Shown piece after piece: positions 9,936 to 18,124 of a stretch of DNA of 32,416 nucleotides; within the stretch, counting starts at the first letter, position 1, and each line of letters begins with the position of its first letter. The notes beneath the pieces are model-generated. The model did not search any database, was not told the DNA's origin, and worked only from the letters and a program-made list of their open reading frames with translations. Source of the DNA: Candidatus Symbiopectobacterium sp. 'North America' (GTDB taxonomy: Bacteria > Pseudomonadota > Gammaproteobacteria > Enterobacterales > Enterobacteriaceae); assembly GCF_015762685.1 (NCBI RefSeq), contig NZ_PEHF01000077.1:1-32416 (forward strand), given 5' to 3'. A program made the position numbers and the translations under genes.

Positions 9936-11243
9936 ATGAAGAACTGGAAAACGCTTATCCTCGGGCTGGCCCTCAGCGCCAATGCAGCTTTTGCTGCGCC
10001 ACAAGTTGTTGATAAAGTCGCCACCGTCGTGGACAACAGCGTCGTGCTTGAAAGTGATGTCAGCACGCTTTTACAGTCCGTGAAGATGAATGCGCAGCAA
10101 GCGGGACAACAGTTACCGGATGAGAATACGTTGCGCCACCAGATCCTCGATCGTCTGATTATGGATAACATCATTTTGCAAATGGCAAAAAAAATGAATA
10201 TCCAAATTAGTGATGCGCAGTTGGATCATGCCATCAACAACATTGCGGCACAAAACCGCATGACGCTCGACCAGCTAAAAAGTCAGTTGGCTTATGAGAA
10301 TCTGACCTACAGCGCCTATCGCAACCATATTCGTAAAGAGATGACCATTGCCGAAGTCCGTAATAACGAAGTGCGTCGCCGCATCACAGTCCTGCCGCAG
10401 GAAGTTGACGCGCTGGCGAAACAGATCGCTAACCAGACCGGTGAAGACGCTGAACTGAACCTGAGCCACATTCTGATCCCTATGGGAGAAAACCCGTCAC
10501 AACAGCAGGTGGACGATGCAGAAAACCTGGCTAATTCATTGGTACAACAGCTGAAAGGTGGAGCCGACTTCGCCAAGCTGGCGATCGCACACTCGGCGGA
10601 TTCGCAGGCGTTGAAAGGCGGCGAAATGGGCTGGGGCAAACTTCAGGAGATCCCCTCCCTGTTCGCTGAACGCCTGACGCAAGCCCAAAAAGGCCAGGTG
10701 GTCTGCCCGATTCGTTCCGGCGTGGGTTTCCATATTTTGCGCGTTAACGATATTCGTAGCGGCGATAAATCCGTTTCCGTTACCGAAGTGCATGCACGCC
10801 ACATCCTGTTGAAACCGTCTGTCGTGATGAACGACAGTCAGGCACAGGCAAAACTGGAGGAAGTGGCACAGCAGATCAAACAGGGAACGACTGATTTTGC
10901 GGCTCAGGCAAAACAGCTTTCACAAGATCCCGGCTCAGCCAATCAGGGCGGCGATCTGGGATGGGCAACGCCAGATATGTACGATCCGTCATTCCGCGAT
11001 GCGCTAATGAAACTGCGTAAAGGGGAAATCAGCGCCCCGGTCCACTCCTCCTTCGGCTGGCACTTGATTCAACTGTTAGATACGCGTCAGGTCGACAAAA
11101 CCGACGCAGCGCAGAAAGATCGTGCTTACCGCATGCTGTTTAACCGTAAATTCTCTGAAGAGGCGCAAACCTGGATGCAGGAACAACGTGCAGGCGCTTA
11201 CGTGAAGATCGTCAACGGCAGCGACAGCAGCTCAGCACAATGA
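9936..11243 (+). CDS. surA: Periplasmic chaperone and peptidyl-prolyl isomerase SurA
   Basis: Escorts outer-membrane proteins, including LptD, through the periplasm. The protein is 435 aa (E. coli 428). The signal peptide is [20 protein letters not shown], cleaved before APQVVDKVA. The N-terminal chaperone domain is followed by two parvulin domains, seen at [10 protein letters not shown]...[16 protein letters not shown] and VHARHILL...[15 protein letters not shown], and the C-terminal helix keeps [15 protein letters not shown]. The ribosome site is AAGG close to the ATG. In the first parvulin domain the usual [11 protein letters not shown] reads [11 protein letters not shown], giving the mature periplasmic protein an unusual cysteine. 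The stop overlaps the pdxA start (ATGA), so translation is probably coupled. Confidence 0.96.
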   Translation: MKNWKTLILGLALSANAAFAAPQVVDKVATVVDNSVVLESDVSTLLQSVKMNAQQAGQQLPDENTLRHQILDRLIMDNIILQMAKKMNIQISDAQLDHAINNIAAQNRMTLDQLKSQLAYENLTYSAYRNHIRKEMTIAEVRNNEVRRRITVLPQEVDALAKQIANQTGEDAELNLSHILIPMGENPSQQQVDDAENLANSLVQQLKGGADFAKLAIAHSADSQALKGGEMGWGKLQEIPSLFAERLTQAQKGQVVCPIRSGVGFHILRVNDIRSGDKSVSVTEVHARHILLKPSVVMNDSQAQAKLEEVAQQIKQGTTDFAAQAKQLSQDPGSANQGGDLGWATPDMYDPSFRDALMKLRKGEISAPVHSSFGWHLIQLLDTRQVDKTDAAQKDRAYRMLFNRKFSEEAQTWMQEQRAGAYVKIVNGSDSSSAQ

Positions 11244-12241
11244 CCACAACCACGTCTCGTATCGTCATCACGCCCGGCGAACCCGCCGGGATTGGTCCGG
11301 ACCTCATCATTCAACTGGCCCAGCGTGACTGGCCGGTAGAACTGGTGGTGTGCGCCGACCCGGCGTTGCTGCGCAGTCGAGCAACGCTGCTAGGCCTGTC
11401 ACTAACGCAGCGAGACTACCAACCCGGTACTCCTGCAAGCGCGCAACGTGCAGGTTCCCTGACGATATTACCGGTTGCATTATCCGCAGAGTCTTCCCCC
11501 GGCGAGCTTAATGTCGATAACGGCCTGTACGTAGTAAACACGCTGGCTCGCGCCTGTGATGGTTGCCTGAGTGGAGAATTTGCCGCGCTCGTGACCGGAC
11601 CTGTGCATAAAGGCATCATCAACGATGCCGGTGTGCCTTTTAGCGGACACACCGAGTTTTTCGCCGATCGCAGTGGCTGCGAAAAAGTGGTTATGATGCT
11701 GGCGACCGAGGAACTGCGCGTCGCGCTCGCGACCACGCACCTGCCGCTTGCCGATGTTTCCCGTGCCATTACCCGCGACAGTTTGCATGAGGTGATTGCG
11801 ATTTTGCAGCGCGATCTCCAGCAGAAGTTTGGGCTGGCCCGGCCATGCATTTACGTGTGTGGACTCAATCCCCATGCTGGCGAAGGCGGACATATGGGGC
11901 GTGAGGAGTTGGATATCATCATTCCTACGCTGGATGAACTGCGCGCGCAGGGGATGAATCTGGTGGGCCTGTTGCCCGCAGATACGCTATTCCAACCCAA
12001 ATACCTGAAAGAAGCAGACGCCGTACTGGCGATTTATCACGATCAAGAGCTGCCGGTATTGAAATACCAGGGATTTGGTCGAGCGGTTAACATTACGCTA
12101 GGCTTACCCTTTATCCGAACCTCTGCCGATCACGGCACCGCGCTCTCCCTCGCGGGAACGAGTGACGCAGAACCGGGCAGCTTTATCACAGCATTGCAGC
12201 TTGCCATCAACATGACTAAACACCATAACGAAACACCGTAA
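11240..12241 (+). CDS. pdxA: 4-hydroxythreonine-4-phosphate dehydrogenase
   Basis: NAD-dependent enzyme of the DXP-dependent pyridoxal phosphate pathway. It oxidises 4-phosphohydroxy-threonine, and its product is condensed by PdxJ. The protein is 333 aa (E. coli 329). The N-terminus [13 protein letters not shown] and metal-site histidines in [19 protein letters not shown] and YHDQ are present, as is the C-terminal block [15 protein letters not shown]. The family motif YHDQGLPVLK reads [10 protein letters not shown] here, a glycine to glutamate change beside a metal ligand, and FGRGVN reads FGRAVN. The frame is intact, so I call it functional with some doubt. It overlaps surA by ATGA and rsmA by one base (TAATG). 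Confidence 0.94.
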   Translation: MTTTTSRIVITPGEPAGIGPDLIIQLAQRDWPVELVVCADPALLRSRATLLGLSLTQRDYQPGTPASAQRAGSLTILPVALSAESSPGELNVDNGLYVVNTLARACDGCLSGEFAALVTGPVHKGIINDAGVPFSGHTEFFADRSGCEKVVMMLATEELRVALATTHLPLADVSRAITRDSLHEVIAILQRDLQQKFGLARPCIYVCGLNPHAGEGGHMGREELDIIIPTLDELRAQGMNLVGLLPADTLFQPKYLKEADAVLAIYHDQELPVLKYQGFGRAVNITLGLPFIRTSADHGTALSLAGTSDAEPGSFITALQLAINMTKHHNETP

Positions 12242-13059
12242 TGAATAATCGCGTCCATCAAGGCTACTTTGCCCGTAAGCGTTTCGGGCAGAATTTTTTA
12301 AACGATCAGTTCGTGATCGAGAGTATTGTCTCCGCCATTCATCCCCAGGCCGATCACGCTATGGTGGAGATTGGTCCCGGCCTTGGCGCATTAACGATGC
12401 CCGTTGCCGAGCACCTTACCCGGTTTACGGTTGTCGAACTGGACCGCGATCTGGCGGCTCGATTAACGGTGCATCCGCAACTCAAAGATAAGCTTACCGT
12501 TATTCAGCAAGATGCCATGACGGTGAATTTCGCCGAGTTGTCGCAACAGATTGGCCAGCCCTTACGCGTTTTTGGCAACTTACCCTACAACATATCAACG
12601 CCGTTGATGTTCCATCTGTTTAGCTATACTCACGCTATTCGCGATATGCACTTTATGTTGCAAAAAGAAGTGGTGAACCGCCTTGTCGCTGGTCCAAACA
12701 GCAAAGCCTATGGCCGGTTAAGCGTGATGGCACAATACTACTGCCAGGTAATCCCGGTGCTTGAAGTGCCACCTACAGCTTTTACGCCACCGCCCAAAGT
12801 GGATTCTGCTGTCGTACGTCTTGTTCCTCATGCCGTACAGCCTTATCCTGTTGCTGATGTCCGCGTGCTGAGCCGTATTACTACAGCCGCATTTAACCAC
12901 CGCCGCAAAACATTGCGCAACAGCTTGGGTAATGTGTTCAGCGCCGAGCAGCTTATCGCATTAGAGATTGATCCCGCTGCCCGTGCGGAAAATGTCTCTG
13001 TAGAGCAATACTGCCGGCTGGCCAACTGGCTGTCTGAGCATCCGCCAACGCAAGAATAA
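12241..13059 (+). CDS. rsmA: 16S rRNA dimethyladenosine transferase RsmA (KsgA)
   Basis: Dimethylates two adjacent adenines (A1518 and A1519 in E. coli) in the last 16S rRNA helix as a late step of small-subunit assembly. The protein is 272 aa, the normal length. The N-terminal [11 protein letters not shown], the SAM-binding loop [11 protein letters not shown] (about residues 42-52) and the catalytic FGNLPYNIS motif are all present. The C-terminal rRNA-binding region includes [15 protein letters not shown]. The start codon shares a base with the pdxA stop, indicating coupled translation. Nothing unusual was seen. Confidence 0.97.
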   Translation: MNNRVHQGYFARKRFGQNFLNDQFVIESIVSAIHPQADHAMVEIGPGLGALTMPVAEHLTRFTVVELDRDLAARLTVHPQLKDKLTVIQQDAMTVNFAELSQQIGQPLRVFGNLPYNISTPLMFHLFSYTHAIRDMHFMLQKEVVNRLVAGPNSKAYGRLSVMAQYYCQVIPVLEVPPTAFTPPPKVDSAVVRLVPHAVQPYPVADVRVLSRITTAAFNHRRKTLRNSLGNVFSAEQLIALEIDPAARAENVSVEQYCRLANWLSEHPPTQE

Positions 13060-13073
13060 CTGGAAGTGTCGCG

Positions 13074-13451
13074 ATGATTAATACGCCCCGTGTTTGTGTT
13101 CAGGTTCAGAGTTTTTATGTTGAAGCGCAGTCCGAGCCCGATGAGAGCCGCTTTGTCTTTGCTTACACCATCACAATCCGCAATCTGGGGCGTAATCCTG
13201 TCCAACTTATTGGGCGCTACTGGATGATCACCAACGCCAACGGGCGTCAAACGGAAGTTCAAGGCGAAGGCGTGATCGGGGAACAACCGGTGATCGAACC
13301 TGGCAGTGAATTTCAGTACACCAGCGGTACGGTGCTGGAAACACCGCTGGGTACGATGGAAGGCCATTACCACATGATCGATCATCAGGGCGATGCCTTT
13401 CAGGTTCCTATTTCTGTTTTTCGTTTAGCGATCCCCTCACTGATACATTGA
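13074..13451 (+). CDS. apaG: ApaG, Co2+/Mg2+ efflux-associated DUF525 protein
   Basis: Small beta-sandwich protein of 125 aa, the usual length, and of uncertain biochemical role; mutants of the family have been linked to Co/Mg efflux. Typical blocks include [43 protein letters not shown] and [13 protein letters not shown], followed by [11 protein letters not shown]. It lies between rsmA (14-base gap) and apaH (TGATG overlap), the standard enterobacterial order. No lesion was seen. Confidence 0.95.
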   Translation: MINTPRVCVQVQSFYVEAQSEPDESRFVFAYTITIRNLGRNPVQLIGRYWMITNANGRQTEVQGEGVIGEQPVIEPGSEFQYTSGTVLETPLGTMEGHYHMIDHQGDAFQVPISVFRLAIPSLIH

Positions 13452-14437
13452 TGATGTCTACCTACTTAATTGGCGATGTGCACGGTTGTTTTGACGAGCT
13501 AATGGTGCTGTTGGCGCAGGTTTCTTTCAATCCGGCGCACGACAGGCTGTGGTTTACCGGCGATCTGGTGGCACGCGGTCCAGCCTCATTGGAGGTGCTG
13601 CGTTATGTGCGTTCGTTAGGCCCTGCCGCACAGATGGTGCTGGGCAACCACGATCTTCATTTGTTGGCGGTTTATGCGGGTATCAGCAGAAACAAGCCAA
13701 AAGATCGTCTCAACGATCTGCTGAACGCACGGGATGTCGATACCCTGATCAACTGGCTGCGCCGCCAACCGGTGATGCTGGTCGACGACGATCTTAAACT
13801 GGTGATTGCCCATGCTGGTGTAACGCCGCAGTGGGATTTGGAGACCGCGCAACTGTGTGCACGTGAAGTGGAAGCCATACTCAGCAGTGACAGCTATCCG
13901 CTGTTTTTGGACGCGATGTACGGTGATATGCCCAATCATTGGAGCCCTGAGCTGAGTGGTTTACCGCGTCTGCGCTTTAGCACCAACGTATTTACCCGCA
14001 TGCGTTACTGCTTCTCCGGCGGACAGCTAGACATGATATGCAAAGAGGCTCCTTCACAGGCACCTTCGCTGCTCAAGCCGTGGTTTTACTTGCCCAGTCC
14101 TGTCGTAGAAGGGAATGCAGAAACGCCAGGCTATGCCATCGCATTCGGCCACTGGGCCTCTCTGGAAGGAAAAGGAACGCCAGATAACATTTATGCGTTG
14201 GACACGGGATGCTGCTGGGGAGGCGAACTGACGATGTTGCGCTGGGAGGATAAGCAGGTCTTTACTCAGCCGTCATTGGCGCAAGGCATGGCAGCCGTCG
14301 GCGCAGAAGAAGTAAAACACGCGCGGCCTGATTGCGCCGCGCGTATGTCTATCCGGTTAACGCCGTTCGAGAATCTCAAAGCAATAGCTGTGCGAATTCT
14401 TTTCATCCGCATCATGAAACTCGCTGAACACCGATGA
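13451..14437 (+). CDS. apaH: Diadenosine tetraphosphatase ApaH with abnormal C-terminal extension
   Basis: Hydrolyses Ap4A to two ADP and removes Np4 caps from RNA. Metallophosphatase motifs are intact: [30 protein letters not shown] and [12 protein letters not shown] chose the ATG overlapping the apaG stop (TGATG); ATG 13454 matches the E. coli start. The recognisable family sequence ends near [11 protein letters not shown], about residue 275 (E. coli protein about 280 aa). The frame then runs on about 50 residues with no family similarity, through the hairpin at 14319-14344 and 81 bases into convergent folA. A TAA in another frame at 14313-14315, directly before the hairpin, is the likely original stop. 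A small indel or stop loss near the 3' end is inferred. The catalytic domain should fold, but the tail may destabilise it. Confidence 0.88.
   Translation: MMSTYLIGDVHGCFDELMVLLAQVSFNPAHDRLWFTGDLVARGPASLEVLRYVRSLGPAAQMVLGNHDLHLLAVYAGISRNKPKDRLNDLLNARDVDTLINWLRRQPVMLVDDDLKLVIAHAGVTPQWDLETAQLCAREVEAILSSDSYPLFLDAMYGDMPNHWSPELSGLPRLRFSTNVFTRMRYCFSGGQLDMICKEAPSQAPSLLKPWFYLPSPVVEGNAETPGYAIAFGHWASLEGKGTPDNIYALDTGCCWGGELTMLRWEDKQVFTQPSLAQGMAAVGAEEVKHARPDCAARMSIRLTPFENLKAIAVRILFIRIMKLAEHR
14319..14344 (-). terminator. Intrinsic terminator between apaH and folA
   Basis: ACGCGCGGC (14319-14327) and GCCGCGCGT (14336-14344) form a perfect 9-bp stem with an 8-base loop. On the minus strand it is followed by GTTTTACTTCTTC, a T-rich tract, so it suits folA termination. 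It now lies inside the extended apaH reading frame. Confidence 0.7.
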
Positions 14438-14839
14438 CCACGCACCCGGTTCGTACTCCGGGAAATGGGTATCCCCCTCCACTTCGGCGTCAATGTGCGT
14501 CAGATACAGACGCGAAGCTTGGGGCAGCATCTGCTGATAAATACTGCCGCCACCGATGACCATCACCTCTTCAGCGCCTGAAGCGGCCTCCAGCGCCGCT
14601 TCTAAGGTCGACACCCAGGTTACACGCTCATCGTCGCCAGCGCGGCTGCTGATAACAATATTTTTTCTCCCCGGCAATGGCTGGCCGATAGAGCGAAACG
14701 TGTTACGCCCCATAATAATGGGCTTATTTAACGTCTGGCGCTTAAACCACGCCAGATCCGCCGGCAAATGCCACGGCATGAAGTTTTCCATGCCGATAAC
14801 ACGATCCACCGCCAGTGCTGCAATCAAACTAATCACCAT
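14357..14839 (-). CDS. folA: Dihydrofolate reductase
   Basis: Reduces dihydrofolate to tetrahydrofolate with NADPH; target of trimethoprim. The protein is 160 aa (E. coli 159). Landmarks are the N-terminus [20 protein letters not shown], the catalytic aspartate in LPADLAWF (about residue 28), the NADPH-binding GRNTFRSIG and VIGGGSIY motifs, and the C-terminal DGDTHFP-like [11 protein letters not shown] and [13 protein letters not shown]. It is transcribed against apaH and has its own predicted promoter at 14871-14899. No lesion was found in the gene itself; only its 3' end overlaps the extended apaH frame. Confidence 0.97.
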   Translation of the reverse strand: MVISLIAALAVDRVIGMENFMPWHLPADLAWFKRQTLNKPIIMGRNTFRSIGQPLPGRKNIVISSRAGDDERVTWVSTLEAALEAASGAEEVMVIGGGSIYQQMLPQASRLYLTHIDAEVEGDTHFPEYEPGAWSSVFSEFHDADEKNSHSYCFEILERR

Positions 14840-14870
14840 GGTAAAGCCCTATAGCTCAAAAATTGCAAAC

Positions 14871-14899
14871 ACTATACGGAAAGGTGATGGATACGTCGA
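14871..14899 (-). promoter_or_regulatory. Putative sigma70 promoter of folA
   Basis: On the minus strand TCGACG (14899-14894) and TATAGT (14876-14871) are separated by 17 bases, placing a transcription start about 25 bases before the folA ATG. The -35 box matches the consensus in four of six positions and the -10 box in five of six. Confidence 0.4.
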
Positions 14900-14944
14900 T
14901 ACGGCGATTTTCTGATGGACAAAATAAGCAAAATCTTAATGCCG

Positions 14945-15404
14945 CTACACGCCGGGACGTTTGCGATACAACCAAATTCCTGTCAGAGACAACCCTATCG
15001 ACAGCGCATCGACAATAAAAGAGGCCTTGAGGAAATGCGTGATCAGCACGCGCATCAACGCTTCGCTGTATCCCTGATGGGAAAGCTCCACCAGCGAGAT
15101 CATCGCCGTATACGCTGAAATACCAGGGAACATCGGAATCACCGCCGCAACGGTAAACACTTTCGGGTGCGCCAACAGCCAGCGCGACCAGCGAATTCCG
15201 ATCACACCGATCAATATGGTCGCCAAAAACGAGCCTCATTCGATGGGCATGCCCATCTGTACGCACAGAAAACGCACGCCGTGCCCCACGCCCCCCAGCA
15301 GTGCACAATAAGGCAACGCCTTGACCGGTACATTGAATACCCAGCGCAGGCACTGCCGCCAGCAAGATATCCTGCAAGAGCCCCCACAGCAGCGTTAAGC
15401 CCAT
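14945..15404 (-). pseudogene. yjjB: ThrE-family exporter small subunit YjjB, disrupted
   Basis: Membrane subunit that works with YjjP; the ThrE family exports threonine, serine or small acids. The start (ATG ending at 15404) gives [22 protein letters not shown], matching the YjjB N-terminus. Around 15338-15343 about 11 bases appear to be missing and the frame shifts. The next frame reads FNVPVKALPYCALLGG up to an opal stop at 15236-15238 that replaces the tryptophan of IEW. After it the family sequence resumes ([35 protein letters not shown]) to a normal end, RKRPGV. Two lesions make this a clear pseudogene. The start lies inside the end of yjjP, as in an intact yjjPB pair. Confidence 0.85.
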
Positions 15405-16173
15405 GTGCGTAACCCCCATATTGCCATTGCAGCCACGACGCCAATACAGGTTGCCAGCGTCAGCAGGCTGGCAACCGCCCAACGCGCCAGCCCGGTATTC
15501 ACATGCCCTTTAAAACATATCCGCTACCGCGTTAATCAACGGAAAACCGGGCACCAGCAGCAGCACGCTGGCCGCCATTGCCACCGTCGAGGTTTGATGA
15601 AATGTGGGAACGCGCAGCAACAGCCGGGATACCGACGTGGCGACAAAGGCGGTAATACAGAAGTTGATCAGGGGATTGAGATGGCGCGAGGTCAATACCT
15701 GACGCACATACATTGCTACACCGCTGGCAAGCATGGTGACCATAAAGGCATCCCAACCGCCACCATTGAGCTTACTGAAGCAGCCGCACGAGAGCGCAAC
15801 AATGGTCACCACCAGCCAGCGCGGACAGCGCAGCGGCTTGATGCCCGTCAGGCGCTTTTCAACGCCAGCCACATCCAGCAGTTTGTGCTCAGCCATGATT
15901 ACGGCATGCTGCACTTCGGTCACCACATGCATATTGATGCCGCGATCGACGTTCTTGCGCGTCGAGGTTAGGCAGTGTCCATTCATGATGGTGGTAAGGA
16001 CGATGGCGTTGGCAGAAATGGAGCTTTCTACGCTATCCACCCCGAGCGCCAGCCCGAGGCGCGAAGAGAGTTGCTCAACTACCGTGCTCTCCGCACCGTG
16101 CTGCAACAGCATCAGTGCGCATTGGATACACAGCCGGGTGGATTTCCCGCTGCTGTGGTGTTTCGCTGACCAT
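15395..16173 (-). pseudogene. yjjP: ThrE-family exporter large subunit YjjP, two frameshifts
   Basis: The intact family is about 256 aa with a cytoplasmic N-terminal part and several membrane helices. The expected start at 16173 gives [11 protein letters not shown]. An extra base near 16140 then shifts the frame just before [18 protein letters not shown]. The central frame is very well conserved ([55 protein letters not shown]) up to ADMF. There an extra A in the run 15512-15515 creates an early stop. Beyond it the original C-terminus ([19 protein letters not shown]...) can still be read to a stop at 15395-15397, overlapping the yjjB start. Both lesions are single-base insertions; the rest is barely diverged, so inactivation is recent. 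Confidence 0.85.
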
Positions 16174-16388
16174 ACGAAGACCCTGACTGATAAAATTAAG
16201 ACACGCAAATAATTCGAAATGATGACGGATATAACCATAAATAAAGCAAGGAGACTTGTTAACACAACGCGCTCTGATTGCCAATATTGCTGACAAGAAT
16301 AAAATCTTATGAGTGCATCCCGCTCGTTACCGCGTTAAGATCGGTCACACACTCTTTTTCCGCTTCGTCACCCATTTGGACGCTGTTG

Positions 16389-17003
16389 ATGCTTGAAACC
16401 TCACTGTTTGTCGCCACCATCGCGACGCTAGGTATGCTCTCGCCCGGCCCCGACTTCTTTCTGGTGATTAAAAACGCCGCCCGCTATGCGCGTCTGCCTG
16501 CCATGATGACCGCCTTGGGCGTCATCACCGGTGTCGCAACGCATATGGCCTATTGCGTCGCCGGGTTAGCTGTGGTGATCACCACCACACTGTGGCTGTT
16601 TAACATTTTAAAATATGCCGGTGCGCTTTACTTGATAGTGATCGGTATTCAGGCATTACTTTCTCGGGGCGGCAGCAAGCTGAATGTTGCTTCGCTACCG
16701 CGCCAGGAAGTCAGCTTGAAAAAGGCCTTCCTGCAAGGTTACCTGTGCAACCTGCTTAACCCGAAAGCCACGCTGTTCTTTCTTGCCATGTTCACTCAGG
16801 TACTGAGCACCCACTCCAGCGTGGGAGAAAAACTGTGGTATGCCTTTATTATCTGGGGACTGGCTGCGGTATGGTGGCCCCTGCTAGTGCTGCTGTTCCA
16901 AAGCGGCCCAGTAAGTCGTGCATTGGAAAAAGCGCAAAAGCTAGTGGATAAGCTGCTGGGTACAGTGTTGATTGCACTCGGCATCAAGGTCGCATTGGGG
17001 TAA
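16389..17003 (+). CDS. LysE/RhtB-family amino-acid exporter
   Basis: Inner-membrane efflux protein of 204 aa, the usual length for RhtB-type exporters of threonine, homoserine or related amino acids. The start is the ATG at 16389, because the family signature begins right after it (ETSLFVATIATLGMLSPGPD) and upstream in-frame sequence looks non-coding. The signature LSPGPDFFLVIKNAARYAR, the GVITGV turn, and the conserved NPKATLFFLAMFTQV in the middle are present; about six hydrophobic segments can be seen. It is intact and ends 25 bases before a strong terminator. It sits beside the dead yjjPB exporter, so it may now be the only amino-acid exporter of this locus. Substrate is not determinable from sequence. 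Confidence 0.88.
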   Translation: MLETSLFVATIATLGMLSPGPDFFLVIKNAARYARLPAMMTALGVITGVATHMAYCVAGLAVVITTTLWLFNILKYAGALYLIVIGIQALLSRGGSKLNVASLPRQEVSLKKAFLQGYLCNLLNPKATLFFLAMFTQVLSTHSSVGEKLWYAFIIWGLAAVWWPLLVLLFQSGPVSRALEKAQKLVDKLLGTVLIALGIKVALG

Positions 17004-17028
17004 CACATTCCCTCATCGATCGGACAGT

Positions 17029-17058
17029 AAAAAACCAGCGCGTAAGCACTGGTTTTTT
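17029..17058. terminator. Bidirectional terminator, RhtB-type gene and kinase gene
   Basis: AAAAAACCAG (17029-17038) pairs with CTGGTTTTTT (17049-17058). Inside, after one C-A mismatch, GC pairs with GC around a GTAA loop. The A-run and T-run make it functional in both directions: for the exporter on the plus strand and for the leftward kinase cluster, whose stop is at 17090. Confidence 0.85.
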
Positions 17059-17089
17059 AATATAACCGCTTACGGCCTTTATCCCACAC

Positions 17090-17677
17090 TTATTTCGCAT
17101 TACGCTGAATATGCAGCCTTCTTTTCTTCGCCGCGATATCGTTCAATGCTGAAGACCAATTCTTTTCGTCATAGTTATTTATGGCTATTTTTTCATTGAT
17201 ATTTGAATTGAAGAATTTTTCTTTAATATTATTGATATCTATCGGGAAAAAGGACTGTGAGCTCGAATCCCATAGCACGTTTTCAGAATGAAGGTCATCA
17301 TGCATAATGCCCAGCTTGTTAAGCCTCTCGATCATATCAACAAACTTTTCCTCGGCATTATTCGGTAACGAACCGGTTGGCAAGGAACTCAGCGTTTCAC
17401 CAGGAATCTTATACATTCTGACATAAGAAATGCCTTCCTCATCCACCAAGTGCATGGCAGCGTCTTCTCCGTAATAGCGTCTAAAGACTTCGGCCTCATG
17501 TTTGGTGGTCTCTGCGACAGACTCTCCCTCATTTTCCAGGTAAACCTTTATAAGGTATGCATTATCATCCGCATCAATAAAAACTTCCCCATTGGTCCCC
17601 TCACCGATTGGCTTACCTACATGAAAATCAACTTTATGCCCAGGGAAATCGGGCTTCATTAAGGTAATGGTATCCAT
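17090..17677 (-). CDS. OspG/NleH-like effector protein kinase
   Basis: Minimal Ser/Thr kinase-like protein of 195 aa (Shigella OspG is 196 aa). Seen: a glycine-rich loop IGEGTNGEVF (24-33), candidate ATP-binding lysine K44, alpha-C glutamate E61 or E63, the catalytic-loop motif HDDLHSEN with D128 and N133, and a DFG-like FPIDIN with D147. The segment YVRMYKIPGETLS...LPNN...LNKLGIMHDDL...FPIDINNI lines up with OspG blocks YLRML-VPGT, IPDN, LNELSIIHYDL and FPIDFRNI. OspG and NleH are injected by type III secretion and damp NF-kappaB signalling; OspG binds ubiquitin-loaded E2 enzymes. Host targeting here is inferred. The frame is intact, with an AGGGA ribosome site about 13 bases upstream. AT-rich composition unlike its neighbours suggests acquisition. 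No secretion genes are in the window. Confidence 0.8.
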   Translation of the reverse strand: MDTITLMKPDFPGHKVDFHVGKPIGEGTNGEVFIDADDNAYLIKVYLENEGESVAETTKHEAEVFRRYYGEDAAMHLVDEEGISYVRMYKIPGETLSSLPTGSLPNNAEEKFVDMIERLNKLGIMHDDLHSENVLWDSSSQSFFPIDINNIKEKFFNSNINEKIAINNYDEKNWSSALNDIAAKKRRLHIQRNAK

Positions 17678-17683
17678 AATTTT

Positions 17684-18112
17684 TTATGTCCCTGGCTTTG
17701 GGGGAATTTTACCCGTTTGTTCAATTTCCAACGCAAAGGCATAGTCATTAAAGAGTCCCTTTTCCTGGAAACGATACTCAGAGAGTAATTTTTCCGCTGA
17801 AGCCTCGGTAAAACCGTCAACCTCTTTAAGTACGCTGAGCGCCATTTTTCTTTTTCTACCGCCCAGGCCTACCGCCATAATATTCTTCAACCTTTCGGCG
17901 ATATTTTCTTTGTAGAACATATTATTCTTCAGTCGAAGAATCATCTTAGGATCATGCACTGTTTTAATCAGCAGAAAACGGTTGTTGCCCACCTTTTTCA
18001 CACGAATAAACTGGTTGTTGATATTCAAATAACTCTTGTTATTTTCATCCCATCGCAACCCATTCTTATCCGGAGAAGAGAGATGCGTTACATCAATATT
18101 ATGAGTAAACAT
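17684..18112 (-). CDS. Unknown 142-aa frame, probably the C-terminal part of the upstream protein
   Basis: I do not recognise a named family. The frame begins MFTHNIDVTHLSSPDKNGLR and contains a beta-type module (WDENNKSYLNINNQFIRVKK) followed by a basic helical stretch (GLGGRKRKMALSVLKEV) and a proline-rich end. It lies in the same frame as the 562-aa gene upstream, separated only by a TAG and four sense codons. It has no ribosome site before its ATG. The first module resembles modules of the upstream protein, so the two were probably one protein of about 709 aa before a nonsense change. The kinase gene begins six bases after its stop. If it is a separate gene, a small partner protein is an alternative. 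Confidence 0.5.
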   Translation of the reverse strand: MFTHNIDVTHLSSPDKNGLRWDENNKSYLNINNQFIRVKKVGNNRFLLIKTVHDPKMILRLKNNMFYKENIAERLKNIMAVGLGGRKRKMALSVLKEVDGFTEASAEKLLSEYRFQEKGLFNDYAFALEIEQTGKIPPKPGT

Positions 18113-18124
18113 ATCTGAGGTAAT

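Noticed and set aside
17684..18112. A type III secretion chaperone for the kinase
   Set aside because: The frame is basic rather than acidic in its middle, lacks its own ribosome site and continues the upstream protein in phase.
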